Below are positions 32,937-42,389 of a stretch of 64,000 nt of DNA, in pieces. The notes beneath the pieces are model-generated. The model was given only the letters and a program-made list of their open reading frames with translations. It searched no databases and was not told the origin of the DNA. Numbering within the stretch: the first letter of the stretch is position 1; every line of letters begins with the position of its first letter. The DNA lies in assembly GCA_022496805.1 (NCBI GenBank), contig CM040101.1, forward strand, positions 8,558,501 through 8,622,500, read 5' to 3'. The stretch comes from Pohlia nutans. Lineage: Eukaryota > Streptophyta > Bryopsida > Bryales > Mniaceae. A program made the position numbers and the translations under genes.

Positions 32937-33172
32937 ACTATTACCAAGGTAGACAGGCCCATGGACGCAACCCACCCCATAGCCACCAGAATGTACCTCC
33001 ACCTATCATTCTGGACACAGAATGTATACCGCCAGTACATGCCTCAACTGCAAAGTGATTTTTGGAAAGACATGTACTAACGGCATACATTCTTTGTCTA
33101 AAATGACAAGTGGAGGGACATTCTGGCAGCCATGGGGTGGGTGACGCCCATGGGCATATCTAGCTTAATAGT
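32937..33172. repeat. Hairpin element flanked by a 30-bp direct repeat
   Basis: Arms of about 85 bp (for example CACCCCATAGCCACCAGAAT against ATTCTGGCAGCCATGGGGTG) around a short loop near 33050. On each side lies AGTGGYCTTGGACACCACAT continuing to TGACATGACAC (32889-32920 and 33169-33204). Confidence 0.7.
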
Positions 33173-33466
33173 GGTCTTGGACACCACATTGACATGACAC
33201 TATTGCTTGGTGCCCAAAGACTACTGCAGTAGTAAAATCTGAAACTTCTCTACAAGCCAGACACTGGAAAGCAATGAGGTAAAAACAGTAAACAGTGGGA
33301 AGGAAATTAAGCAAGCAAGCAATCAAGCAAATGTATAGCAAAGTATGAATGCATGCGCATCGCTCTATTGGAGTCGAATATAAATGTACAGAACTCAAAT
33401 CGAACAATGGTTCAGAAGGGCTGCAGATGGCACTTGCCTCTTCTGTCCCCACTAGAAATGGGTAAA
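33173..33466 (-). other. FAB1 3' flank
   Basis: Sequence immediately after the FAB1 stop, probably 3' UTR. No convincing poly(A) signal chosen. Confidence 0.35.
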
Positions 33467-36400
33467 CTAGCTGACAGTGTCAGTGTCGTCCCTGGCAGTA
33501 GTGTCATCGAGTAGCAACAACGAAGAAGAAGAAGAAGAAGAAGCCTGGTTCCCTGTTACATGAAGAAGGGGAGGGGCCTCAGACTCGGGAACAACAACAA
33601 AATAGCTGGAGATAGCCTTCCGGAAGCGCTTCTTGTACTCCTTGGGAGAGACCACAGTCGGGGTAGTATTCTTGGACCCTCCCAAAATGCCCGAGGCTTT
33701 CACCCACGTCTCCAAATGCTTGTCCCACGTATACTGCCGAATGTAATCAATGATTCCTATCACTAGCTCTTGGCGGTCCTCTAACACCACCGCCAGCAGG
33801 GAGTAGTCCATGACGTGCACCTTGGCTAAAAAACTGGTGTCATTGTACACTGCTCGTTCCAGCATCAGCTTCGCCTTGTTGGTCATGAAAATGGGACTGG
33901 TGGGCATGTCCTCCAGCAGGTTCTGGTCCAGCAGCGTGCCCGTCGCGTCCGGGTTGTACCGCGATCGCAGGGAGCCTTTCAAATCATACATTCTACTGAT
34001 GGTCTTCCCATACACCAGATTCTCCATCACCATCATGTCCATCTCTTTCTCCTTCCCTCCTTTCTTCACGGTGACCGTGTAAAACCCCAAGATTTTGGCC
34101 AAACACGTGGGACTGCCTGAGCTCATGGTCTCCCACAGATGCTTGAAGTATTGCGGTGCAAACTCAAGGAACGAGTATTTCTCCGTGCTGGACACTTGTT
34201 TCACAATGAAGCGATCATCCAGGGTCTTGGCAAAGTACGCCTTGCTCTTGCCGCCCTGCGCGCCCCAGGTCTTGCATCTGCTCAAGGACCGAATGTATTC
34301 CATCTCCCCACCACAGCATTTGGCTCGAAGCGCGATGAACTGCCTGGTGTAGTAACACAGCACTTGAAACTCCGTCTTGGCAATGTCGCTGTAGTAGTCT
34401 GTGAACCGCACCTTCACAGTGAGCGGAGTCGGCGAGGTCAGCGCTTTGCCAATGGGGCTCTCTGCTTTCATGCCTCGGGGCGTGCCTGGCCGCTCCAATG
34501 GAGGCGTTGTGCTCCTCAATCCCTCCTCTGCCACGGTCCCATCCCCCGCCACAGTCCCATCCTCAGTCACATTGGAACTGGCACCTTCTTCATTTTCTTG
34601 TACTGGATCTTGGTTAAGCTGATTCTGGTACTCACGTGACGTGATAGCATACGCAATCACACTCGTGGGCTCCTCATCATAAACTGCAACAACCGTACCA
34701 TTAACACCTGAGGGCAGGCGAACTCTTGCAACTCCGTGTAGGAAAAACTGTTGGACCTTGGGAACCGTGGAGTTACTCCTACTGTAGGCAGACGTGTAGA
34801 CGCTGGACGCACTTTGCAATACTCTGGAAGGACTTCTGGAGCCCTTGTTGAAGGTGCTGGATGCTGAGAGTGCCCCTGACTCCGACTCTTCTTTGTCTTT
34901 GAAGGGAGATGTAGGCCGACTCACCACCAGTGCAACCTCTTCCAAGGGAGATGGAGGTCTACTAACCTCCAAATCCACACCTTTGTCCTTCAAGGGCGAT
35001 GAAGGTCTACTACTCACATCCAGATCAACACCTTCTTTGTCCTGCAAGGGATACGTACCTCCAAATAGTCTTGTCTCGGGGTTGTCATTTCGGAGATATA
35101 GCGCCTTTTTGAGGGCGTCTTCATTGGCTTCCGATGGCGCTCTATCCGCATCCAAAGCCGCCTCTATTTGTTCACCCAAAGTCGATCTATTTGTTGCTGC
35201 TGTTGTTGCCCCAACTTCACCTTCCTGCTGCTCGACTGTCATTGCTGTGAGATCACTAACAGGCTCCGCGTTGTCCTCTCTACCCGTAGCAGCAACCGGA
35301 GCTTCAACAACGGAAGCATCTATAGATCCGTCACCTCTCCAAGCGGCCTCCAGCGTCACAGGGAGATCAATATTGATAGGAAAGTTGCCTTCTGATAGCG
35401 GACGACTTCGTGATGGAGCACCCAATTCGCCTGTAGTGGTGCCACTGAAAGGAAGAGGATTCGAAGTCTGTCTGTCTAAAGACAGAGACTTGTTCGAGAA
35501 TCCCTCTGCCACACCAGGCTCACTTTCTCCAATGTCATTAGGGATTTCACCCTCTGCTGCGATGGAGTGGCTTGCAGTGTCGGAATCTTCAACAACCTTC
35601 TCAGTAGTAGAGCCAAGTCCCTCGTCTGTTGCCGTTTCCACAACAGGCGTGTCCTCGACAGACAATTGACCTTCCATATCCTCTGGCAATTCTGCACCAC
35701 CCGCAGATTCCGGCGGCACTGAATCCACCAAAGGTCCTGGCTCTTCTGCACTTGGCTCTTCTGCACTTGGGTCTCCTGGACTTGGGTCTCCTGGAGTTGG
35801 GACTCCTGCACTTGGCTCTCCTGCACTTGGGTCTCCTGAACTTGGGTCTCCTGCACTTGGGTCTCCTGCACTTGGGTCTCCTGGACTTGGATTTCCTGCA
35901 CTTGGGTCTCCTCCACTTGGGTCTCCTGGACTTGGCTCTCCTCCACTTGGGTCTCCTGGACTTGGGTCTCCTGCACTTGGCTCTCCTGCACTTGGCTCTC
36001 CTGCACTTGGCTCTCCTGCACTTGGCTCTCCTGGACTTGGCTCTCCTGCACTTGGCTCTCCTGCACTTGGCTCTCCAGGACTAGGCTCTCCTGGACTAGG
36101 CTCTCCTGGACTCGACGCAGTTCCACTGACGGCCTCTGAAAATGAGGTCGGGATGAACGCAGAGGCTGTATTCTGTACTTGCGCCAAGTAGTTGATGAGT
36201 TTCTTCACACGACTGTCCCAACCATTGTAAACCAATGCCAGGTGACGACGCAGCTTGTTGAGGGCTAAAATGTCAGCGAAAGAATCCAAAGGAGCCGCCA
36301 TCTGCAGCTGCTCCTCGAAATCCTCTCTCTCCTTCTGCAGCAAACTCTCCAGCTCTGCAAGTTGAACACGCGCTTCCAGCGCTTTGGTGCTGTACAGAGG

Positions 36401-38593
36401 ACCCAAGCCCGTGATTCTGCCATCCAGTCCACGTAGTTGGTCCGTGGCTGCTGCGAACAGGTTCACCCCCAGCTCCACAATTTCTTGGGTTTCGACTTTC
36501 AACCACGCCAGGGAGCTAGGAATGTTGAACTCCAGCTGGGGAGGAGGAACCGAGACACACAGCAACTTGATGGGATTGTACAGAAGACATGCCACAGTGT
36601 TCCCTATGCCGAAAAACCTCAAGCAGTCCCTGTGAACATGATGACCACAACCTGTGACGGTCTCCACAGCCTGCTGGGAGAAGTTGAGCTGCAGGAGCTT
36701 CCCAAAGGAGATATTCTGAGCAGAATCGGACAGCGGAACTCGTCTGGTGGACGGGGGAATGGCCTCAGGGCGAGCACAACGAAGGCAGCGATGCCACATC
36801 CATATCTTCCCTTCCTTCTCACCGGGTAAAGAAACACCTCTCAAGACCTTGGAGTACAGAGTGAGGCAGCCACTAGAGTGCACGTACCGATACTCATGAT
36901 CCTCATAAGGCTCCTCACAGCACGGGCACCGGTTCATTGTATTGCCCAGGAATTCCTTCAAGAAAATCCCAATCGGCTTATCAGAGGGACCATAGTACTT
37001 GATTCGCTTCAGCTGCGGCTTCTCACAGACATTGCCCTTGGACATGGTGCGGCTGGAGAGAGAGATCACGATGCTTTGATGATCAGGGGTGGATGGGGGA
37101 AACTCCTCCTCTGCAAACTCTGTGAACTGCTGGGTGTCCAAGCTGTTACTGGAGCCCCGTTGGGTAATCCCATCCTCTGGTTGGGAGCTGTTTCGCCCGT
37201 GACTCGGAGCCCGTGAAGGTGGCGGGGTGAACCCCGGCACTGTTGAAATGGTGCTGTCCAAACTGGATCGCTTGGAGGACGGGATGCACTGCAGTGGATT
37301 GGAAGGCAGCGTGGCACCCTCGTCAGCCAAAAAGGACGTCTCCAAGGAGAGGTGATAGGCGTACGAAACCGTCAACTTCACGGCCTTCTTCACTCTCTTC
37401 AGCTCCTCCGTGCTGGCCCCTTGCAGCAAGATGGTGCACCCCAAGGGCCTGGGGCACCCCTCGAAATACATGAGATACTTGGCGTTCTTCTTGGTCCCAC
37501 CCCCGGGGTTCAGCTCCTCCTCAAACTTTTCAATACGAAACTGCTCGCACTGCCCGACTTTTGCAGCCTCGAAGTTGTCCACAGAGGAAATCACATGTGC
37601 TCCGGTGCATCGGGCTATGCGATCCAACAAAGGCCGTTTCACCTTCAACACGAGCGAGACTTCTTTTGACAACAACGTCTCCTGCGCAATCCCGGCCACG
37701 GTCTTCTCCACCAGCAAGACATTTGGATGGAGCGCATCGATTCGTGCCACTGTCGCTGTGAGGTAATCAATCTCCTGCTGAGGCAAACCGGTGAGAGAAC
37801 TCAACTGGTTTTGAGACCGTTGATACTCCAACGCCCCGCCTAGTAACAAGAGCCGGGGGTTTTTGAACCGGGACGTCATTCGCCGGTGCTGTACATTCTT
37901 GTGACAAACGATCCCCTTCACCAATGCACTGTCAGAACATCTTCCTGATGCTATGCACTTCACTTTCACGTACTCTCTGGGGTCCATCCCCCCGCCTTTA
38001 CTGGTGTTGGGTTTCACATAGGTCGCCGCCTGCAACGCCAAGGTGCTCACAATTTGTAGCCAGCTGTTGGGGTCACCTTCCTCCCCCTTGGGAATGCCTT
38101 CTTCTTGCAGCAAATTCCCCACCGCTAACAGAAAGTCACTCTCCATTTTGGTCCGAAGCTTGAGTCGGCACTGCAAATAGTCACTGGAGTTTCGAACACT
38201 GGAGGGGTGAGACTGCCCCCACATTCCTTCATCGTCCTCGTCGTCTTCGTCATCAACCAGGCTGCTCCCCAAAACCTCATCATCCGTGTCAGCCGGCGGT
38301 ATCACCCAGACGTCTTTATTGAACCATATTCCCTCCACGTCCTTGAACGACTCCAGCTTGGATGAAAGAGCTTGCGGTTTGAAGATCTTTTCCACTTTGC
38401 TGCCGCTGTTGACTTCCTCCATGTTTTCAAACGATTGGGTACTGCTCCTGGATAACGAGGAGAAAGATTGCTCCTGATTTTCAACCTGCTCAGGATCTGC
38501 CATTTGTACACCTCTGCCACCATAAATCTCATACTCTAGATCCTGCCCTCCTCGATCTTCTTTCTTCACGAATTCTTCCTCCTCTTCACTCAT
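33467..38593 (-). CDS. FAB1: PIKfyve/FAB1-type phosphatidylinositol 3-phosphate 5-kinase
   Basis: Makes PI(3,5)P2 from PI3P on endosome and vacuole membranes, controlling vacuole shape and traffic. 1708 residues in one uninterrupted ORF. The N-terminus is acidic and carries no FYVE zinc finger, as in plant FAB1C/D. Then comes the chaperonin-like Fab1/TCP-1 region (about 200-470: VKCIASGRCSDSALVKGIVC, PNVLLVEKTVAG, LLDRIARCTGAHV). A Cys-rich region follows (RCPCCEEPYEDH, MWHRCLRCARP). A disordered linker holds a pentapeptide repeat (828-952). Last is the kinase domain (about 1400-1660), with glycine-rich AQGGKSKAYF, ATP-binding Lys in FIVKQV, YDLKGSLRSR, catalytic HVMDYSLL and metal-binding IIDYIRQYTWDK. 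All key residues look present. Lack of introns is unusual for this family. The ATG at 38593 precedes MSEEEEEF; downstream in-frame Met are less likely. Confidence 0.95.
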   Translation of the reverse strand: MSEEEEEFVKKEDRGGQDLEYEIYGGRGVQMADPEQVENQEQSFSSLSRSSTQSFENMEEVNSGSKVEKIFKPQALSSKLESFKDVEGIWFNKDVWVIPPADTDDEVLGSSLVDDEDDEDDEGMWGQSHPSSVRNSSDYLQCRLKLRTKMESDFLLAVGNLLQEEGIPKGEEGDPNSWLQIVSTLALQAATYVKPNTSKGGGMDPREYVKVKCIASGRCSDSALVKGIVCHKNVQHRRMTSRFKNPRLLLLGGALEYQRSQNQLSSLTGLPQQEIDYLTATVARIDALHPNVLLVEKTVAGIAQETLLSKEVSLVLKVKRPLLDRIARCTGAHVISSVDNFEAAKVGQCEQFRIEKFEEELNPGGGTKKNAKYLMYFEGCPRPLGCTILLQGASTEELKRVKKAVKLTVSYAYHLSLETSFLADEGATLPSNPLQCIPSSKRSSLDSTISTVPGFTPPPSRAPSHGRNSSQPEDGITQRGSSNSLDTQQFTEFAEEEFPPSTPDHQSIVISLSSRTMSKGNVCEKPQLKRIKYYGPSDKPIGIFLKEFLGNTMNRCPCCEEPYEDHEYRYVHSSGCLTLYSKVLRGVSLPGEKEGKIWMWHRCLRCARPEAIPPSTRRVPLSDSAQNISFGKLLQLNFSQQAVETVTGCGHHVHRDCLRFFGIGNTVACLLYNPIKLLCVSVPPPQLEFNIPSSLAWLKVETQEIVELGVNLFAAATDQLRGLDGRITGLGPLYSTKALEARVQLAELESLLQKEREDFEEQLQMAAPLDSFADILALNKLRRHLALVYNGWDSRVKKLINYLAQVQNTASAFIPTSFSEAVSGTASSPGEPSPGEPSPGEPSAGEPSAGEPSPGEPSAGEPSAGEPSAGEPSAGDPSPGDPSGGEPSPGDPSGGDPSAGNPSPGDPSAGDPSAGDPSSGDPSAGEPSAGVPTPGDPSPGDPSAEEPSAEEPGPLVDSVPPESAGGAELPEDMEGQLSVEDTPVVETATDEGLGSTTEKVVEDSDTASHSIAAEGEIPNDIGESEPGVAEGFSNKSLSLDRQTSNPLPFSGTTTGELGAPSRSRPLSEGNFPINIDLPVTLEAAWRGDGSIDASVVEAPVAATGREDNAEPVSDLTAMTVEQQEGEVGATTAATNRSTLGEQIEAALDADRAPSEANEDALKKALYLRNDNPETRLFGGTYPLQDKEGVDLDVSSRPSSPLKDKGVDLEVSRPPSPLEEVALVVSRPTSPFKDKEESESGALSASSTFNKGSRSPSRVLQSASSVYTSAYSRSNSTVPKVQQFFLHGVARVRLPSGVNGTVVAVYDEEPTSVIAYAITSREYQNQLNQDPVQENEEGASSNVTEDGTVAGDGTVAEEGLRSTTPPLERPGTPRGMKAESPIGKALTSPTPLTVKVRFTDYYSDIAKTEFQVLCYYTRQFIALRAKCCGGEMEYIRSLSRCKTWGAQGGKSKAYFAKTLDDRFIVKQVSSTEKYSFLEFAPQYFKHLWETMSSGSPTCLAKILGFYTVTVKKGGKEKEMDMMVMENLVYGKTISRMYDLKGSLRSRYNPDATGTLLDQNLLEDMPTSPIFMTNKAKLMLERAVYNDTSFLAKVHVMDYSLLAVVLEDRQELVIGIIDYIRQYTWDKHLETWVKASGILGGSKNTTPTVVSPKEYKKRFRKAISSYFVVVPESEAPPLLHVTGNQASSSSSSSLLLLDDTTARDDTDTVS
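33522..33543. repeat. GAA microsatellite inside FAB1
   Basis: Run of GAAGAA units, encoding seven consecutive Ser residues near the FAB1 C-terminus on the minus strand. Confidence 0.85.
35736..36112 (-). repeat. 15-bp coding minisatellite in FAB1
   Basis: About 25 tandem 15-bp units encoding variants of Pro-Ser-(Ala/Pro/Gly/Ser)-Gly-(Glu/Asp) at residues about 828-952, between the Cys-rich region and the kinase. Units drift from GEPSA at one end to GDPSA in the middle and EEPSA at the other. Because the unit is a multiple of three without stops, other frames on both strands stay open across it; those are shadows. Confidence 0.95.
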
Positions 38594-41520
38594 TGTGCTG
38601 GCATTCTTACTTGGCTTTCCTGAATAAATTCCGCGCCATGTCTATGATATCGAGTTGTGGAATTCCTCTCATAAATCGTCCAGTCCTGTTACAATTTTAA
38701 GGGCGTTAGGTCGAGTCTCCAGCATCCATTAAAACTATATGCTCAAACTCGCACATATCAAAACCTCCGGCATTCATGCCACCAAACACAACCTCAGCAG
38801 CAATCTCTAAGTATCGACAAGAAAAGCAACCCAAATCTGCAAATTCAAAGTATACAGATGCTCGCAGGGACCAGGAGACGTTGCACATAGCACACAAGAA
38901 TGTGCAATTGTAACTTTCCAACTACCGGTTCCAGGCAGAGAGAATTATTTTATTCGAGTTCCTGCTAATTAGCTAAGTCGACATGTTCTATACTCATCGT
39001 GGTGTGAATCTAGCTTAAATAACGTCGCTGTAAACAGTTGTAGGGAAAATCAAGATATCTAAACATACGAATCTCCTTTACCAATTCTTTATTGACAAAG
39101 CACTTGCATCTCTTCCCCAACGTTGCAATGCTTTCACTTGTGTCGTCCTCCACTGCAACCGAGTGCACCTTGTGTTATAGCACTTGTTGAGGATCTACAC
39201 ATGAACAGGGTTGAATCAGTTGCAAAGGTTCACGTTGACTGCAATCCAAAACAACAAGCGACACTTGATCTCTGTTAACACCATGAAACATTCACAAGTG
39301 AAAGGAAACCAAAGAAAACGAGGAAGTTGGAATGTGTAACTGACCTCCCACTCTCATGCCCTCCAAGCTTTGCAAAACAATTCCATATCGTGAAGCTCCA
39401 ATATCACATCCATACGGCTGCACACAAGAAGCACAAAGCTCTCAGTGACATAGTACCGACATAAAACCCTGCAACAAAGAACAGGATGCGGAAAAGCTGC
39501 ATGACGGAAACGTGAACTTACTGCGTCCCCAGTGACTCCCATGCCCTGTCGACTTGTCACAACACTGAACATCAGAGGAGCCTGCCTCTTTAACTGTATG
39601 AAACGGTGAAATTCACAAGCAAGAAATTCGACGAAATCACGGCTGCACTCACGTGTCTTGCTACTTCTTGTGTAGTCATGGAGCCGTTACTCACTTGAGA
39701 CCATAGGGGAGTGTCTTTTATTCGCTCTCTGGCACTTGTTCGCTTCGCAACTACCACAAGTGAGTGAAAAATTATATCAGCATGCCTTCAAAGCACCCTC
39801 CCCATCCAATCTGCTCATGGTACAATATCAACAGCGTCTAATAAAGTAGACCCTTGTAGATGACACAAATGAAGTACATAAACCGAGCTGCCAACTTCAA
39901 GTTTGACACGCTTTCTAGAGCAACCCTACATGTAGAAACACCAGTACTTACAGCCCGCCTGTCTCAGACAAAACGGATGAAAGGTATTCACCATATCTTA
40001 GTTAGCTTCATCCTATCTTTGATGATAGTTAATATCATTCAAATAGAGAAAATGAATGGAATAGGTGCTTTGTTTCCCGTAAGATCAAACTTCTGGTCTT
40101 CTATCTTGATGAATTCTTAAGAACTATGAATTCATACTACAATGACACTTTACTACCTCTTTGCAAATGGCTCGGTAATTGACTATACGGACCAGTTGCC
40201 CACAAATTGCAAGTACTTCGAACTAGCCATTCTTTGCTCACGTTCTTTGACAACGAGAACTAGCAAGAATACCCAAGAACGAGTGCATAAAACACACAGA
40301 GCTGCATTCATGGTCGCCAGATCACCACACAGCTATTACGCAATCCAAATTGCACCACGAGTTCGCATCTACAGGTCGGAGCAACTTACGATGCCAAACA
40401 TTGATTTCTCATAAACTAACTCCGCACCATGTAACCTGTTAATTTGATTTCCTCAAAGTATAGATGGCAATGCTAGCGTGTTCATATTATCAAATTCGTC
40501 CTCGTCAGAAAAAAGTTGCCAGAGCACTAAAACACAATATGTGCATTCATTTCCGATGCAGCTTTAAGCAGCAGACTTAAGGCTAGGATTATTCATGAAA
40601 ACGTTAAAGAACAGCAGCTACACGTCTCTAGACAAGAAAAAGAAACGATGCTGTTCCCGAGATCTGTTCTTTAGTTGTTAAAATTTACATATCCAGAAAG
40701 TATAACCCAACACGTAGTACTAACTTTTAGATCTATGTCGTTCATAAAGGTTCAATACGTCGAAAACCCTATTTCCACGTATGATAAAAATCATAGTACC
40801 TACCAACCGCAACAACACAGTAACTGTGAAGGCATGGAAGTAAATTCTAACACGGAAGATCCCACACGACCAACGATGGAAAATACAGAATTCATGTGCT
40901 ACTGCAGTAGCTATACTCAGAACTGCAACCAACCCTGTGCGCTACTACTTGGAACAACCAATTTCGACCACGGCTCAAATTTTGGCGGAACCCTAAATTT
41001 GCTCGGTTCAAAAAGAAAGAGCAATCATATAGGAAAGAGACGAGTAACACATGAATAATCAAATGTCTCCAGCTCTGGGAGCACCAGAAGCCTAACCTCG
41101 CAACGCAAATTGGTCTCCGCAGATCTACGCCACGCTCGCAAACCACCCGCTCTTGCAAACCCACTCAATTCCTGGCACTATGGCTTGTCTACGGCCATAA
41201 TAGAGCCCCAGCGCAGAGATTCCAGATTGCAATGAAGACGGAATTGGTGGATTCTTGACAACTTCAGGGCAAGAAAAAGGCGCTTATCAGTGAGCAGGCA
41301 GCACCGCCCACCCTTTGCTTTTTGTGTGTTGTTCCCTAAAGTTGACCAGCTCTTCCTCTGGAGCCAGCGCCGGCTGCAACCGCAAACGCCCAGCCCGAAA
41401 ACCGACTCTCTGTAAAAACGCCTCGAAAAACGTGCCCCTCAAACCCACCCCCCCACGAGGCAGGACCGGCAAATACGAACGCTGTGGAACAAGTCAACCA
41501 TTCCCTGCCCCGACCGGCTG

Positions 41521-41560
41521 GCAAGGCAAGGGCAAGGGCAAGGGCAAGGGCAAGCAAGCA
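41521..41560. repeat. GGCAAG hexamer repeat
   Basis: Five or so GGCAAG/GGGCAA units passing into CAAG tetramers, in the GC-rich part of the divergent region. Confidence 0.85.
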
Positions 41561-41976
41561 AGCAGGCAGATCCTGAAACGCCAACCGCAAACCCCTTTTC
41601 TAACACCCAATTGCCTACATAGTCCCAGCACACCGACGGCTCACAATCTCAATCAATACAAATACCAATACAATATGATATATGTATTCTCTTGCTCAAT
41701 CTGTCTACATCGCTATCATTCTCTCTCGTTTTCCTAACTGTCGATTGATTTCTGTGCGTGTCAGTGCGTGGGCTTCTTCTTCAATCTGGAATTCTCGGAT
41801 CCATGTGGGGATTTGAAATTCAGATTGGGAGCCAGAAAAGAGGCGGCGAGAATCAATGGCGCGTCGAGCTGAGTGAGTAAGTAAGCTGCATCGATTGTTG
41901 GGATGCATGTAGCGATGGTGGTCGTCACGATTGTTGCGTTGCGAAGAGCAGAGAGTGTGCCAAGCCCCGCAGCCGC

Positions 41977-42004
41977 AGCCAGCCAGCCAGCCAGCCAGCC
42001 AGCC
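41977..42004. repeat. AGCC tetramer repeat
   Basis: About seven AGCC units, close upstream of the U11/U12-48K gene. Confidence 0.9.
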
Positions 42005-42389
42005 GCCCGAGCGAGCGAGCTCTTCACAGCGAGGAGCTCTCGTTCGTCGGATCGTCGGACGGACGTCGTGGGTGACGACAGGGAGCCTTCCTTTCGTCCA
42101 TCGACGGACGACCTCGTACTGAGCGGTAGAGAGTGGACCTTTTGGGTTGTCGTCACGTGGAAGGCTGGACCCGCGAGTATAGGGGCGCACGGTTGACACG
42201 TCATCGCCACCTGGCGGCGCGGGAGACAAGGGTGTGGGGATTTGACGATCTGTCGAGAAATCTGAGTTGGCATATCGAGAATGAATGTTACGTTTCATCC
42301 ATGCATGAGTATTAGTTCATCCGTCTAGGGTTTGAGTGACTTCGGAAGACGATGATGGTGGAGTCCTGTGATGTTGTGTTTTTGCGGAG

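Larger units (their letters stand above)
38594..42389. promoter_or_regulatory. Divergent region between FAB1 and the U11/U12-48K gene
   Basis: Holds the upstream regions of both genes. 38706-38920 is the segment duplicated in the FAB1 fragment at 19330, so it is probably transcribed FAB1 5' UTR (it includes a TTTGCAG acceptor-like site in the FAB1 sense). 41280-41640 and 41830-42300 are GC-rich and are the best candidates for promoters and leaders. Simple repeats at 41521-41560 and 41977-42004. No other gene seen; overlapping ORFs here lack domains. Confidence 0.45.

Noticed and set aside
35476..36126. Long ORFs overlapping the FAB1 repeat on both strands (Gln/Val-rich and Leu/His-rich)
   Set aside because: They exist because the 15-bp repeat has no stop in any of several frames; FAB1 is the conserved reading.
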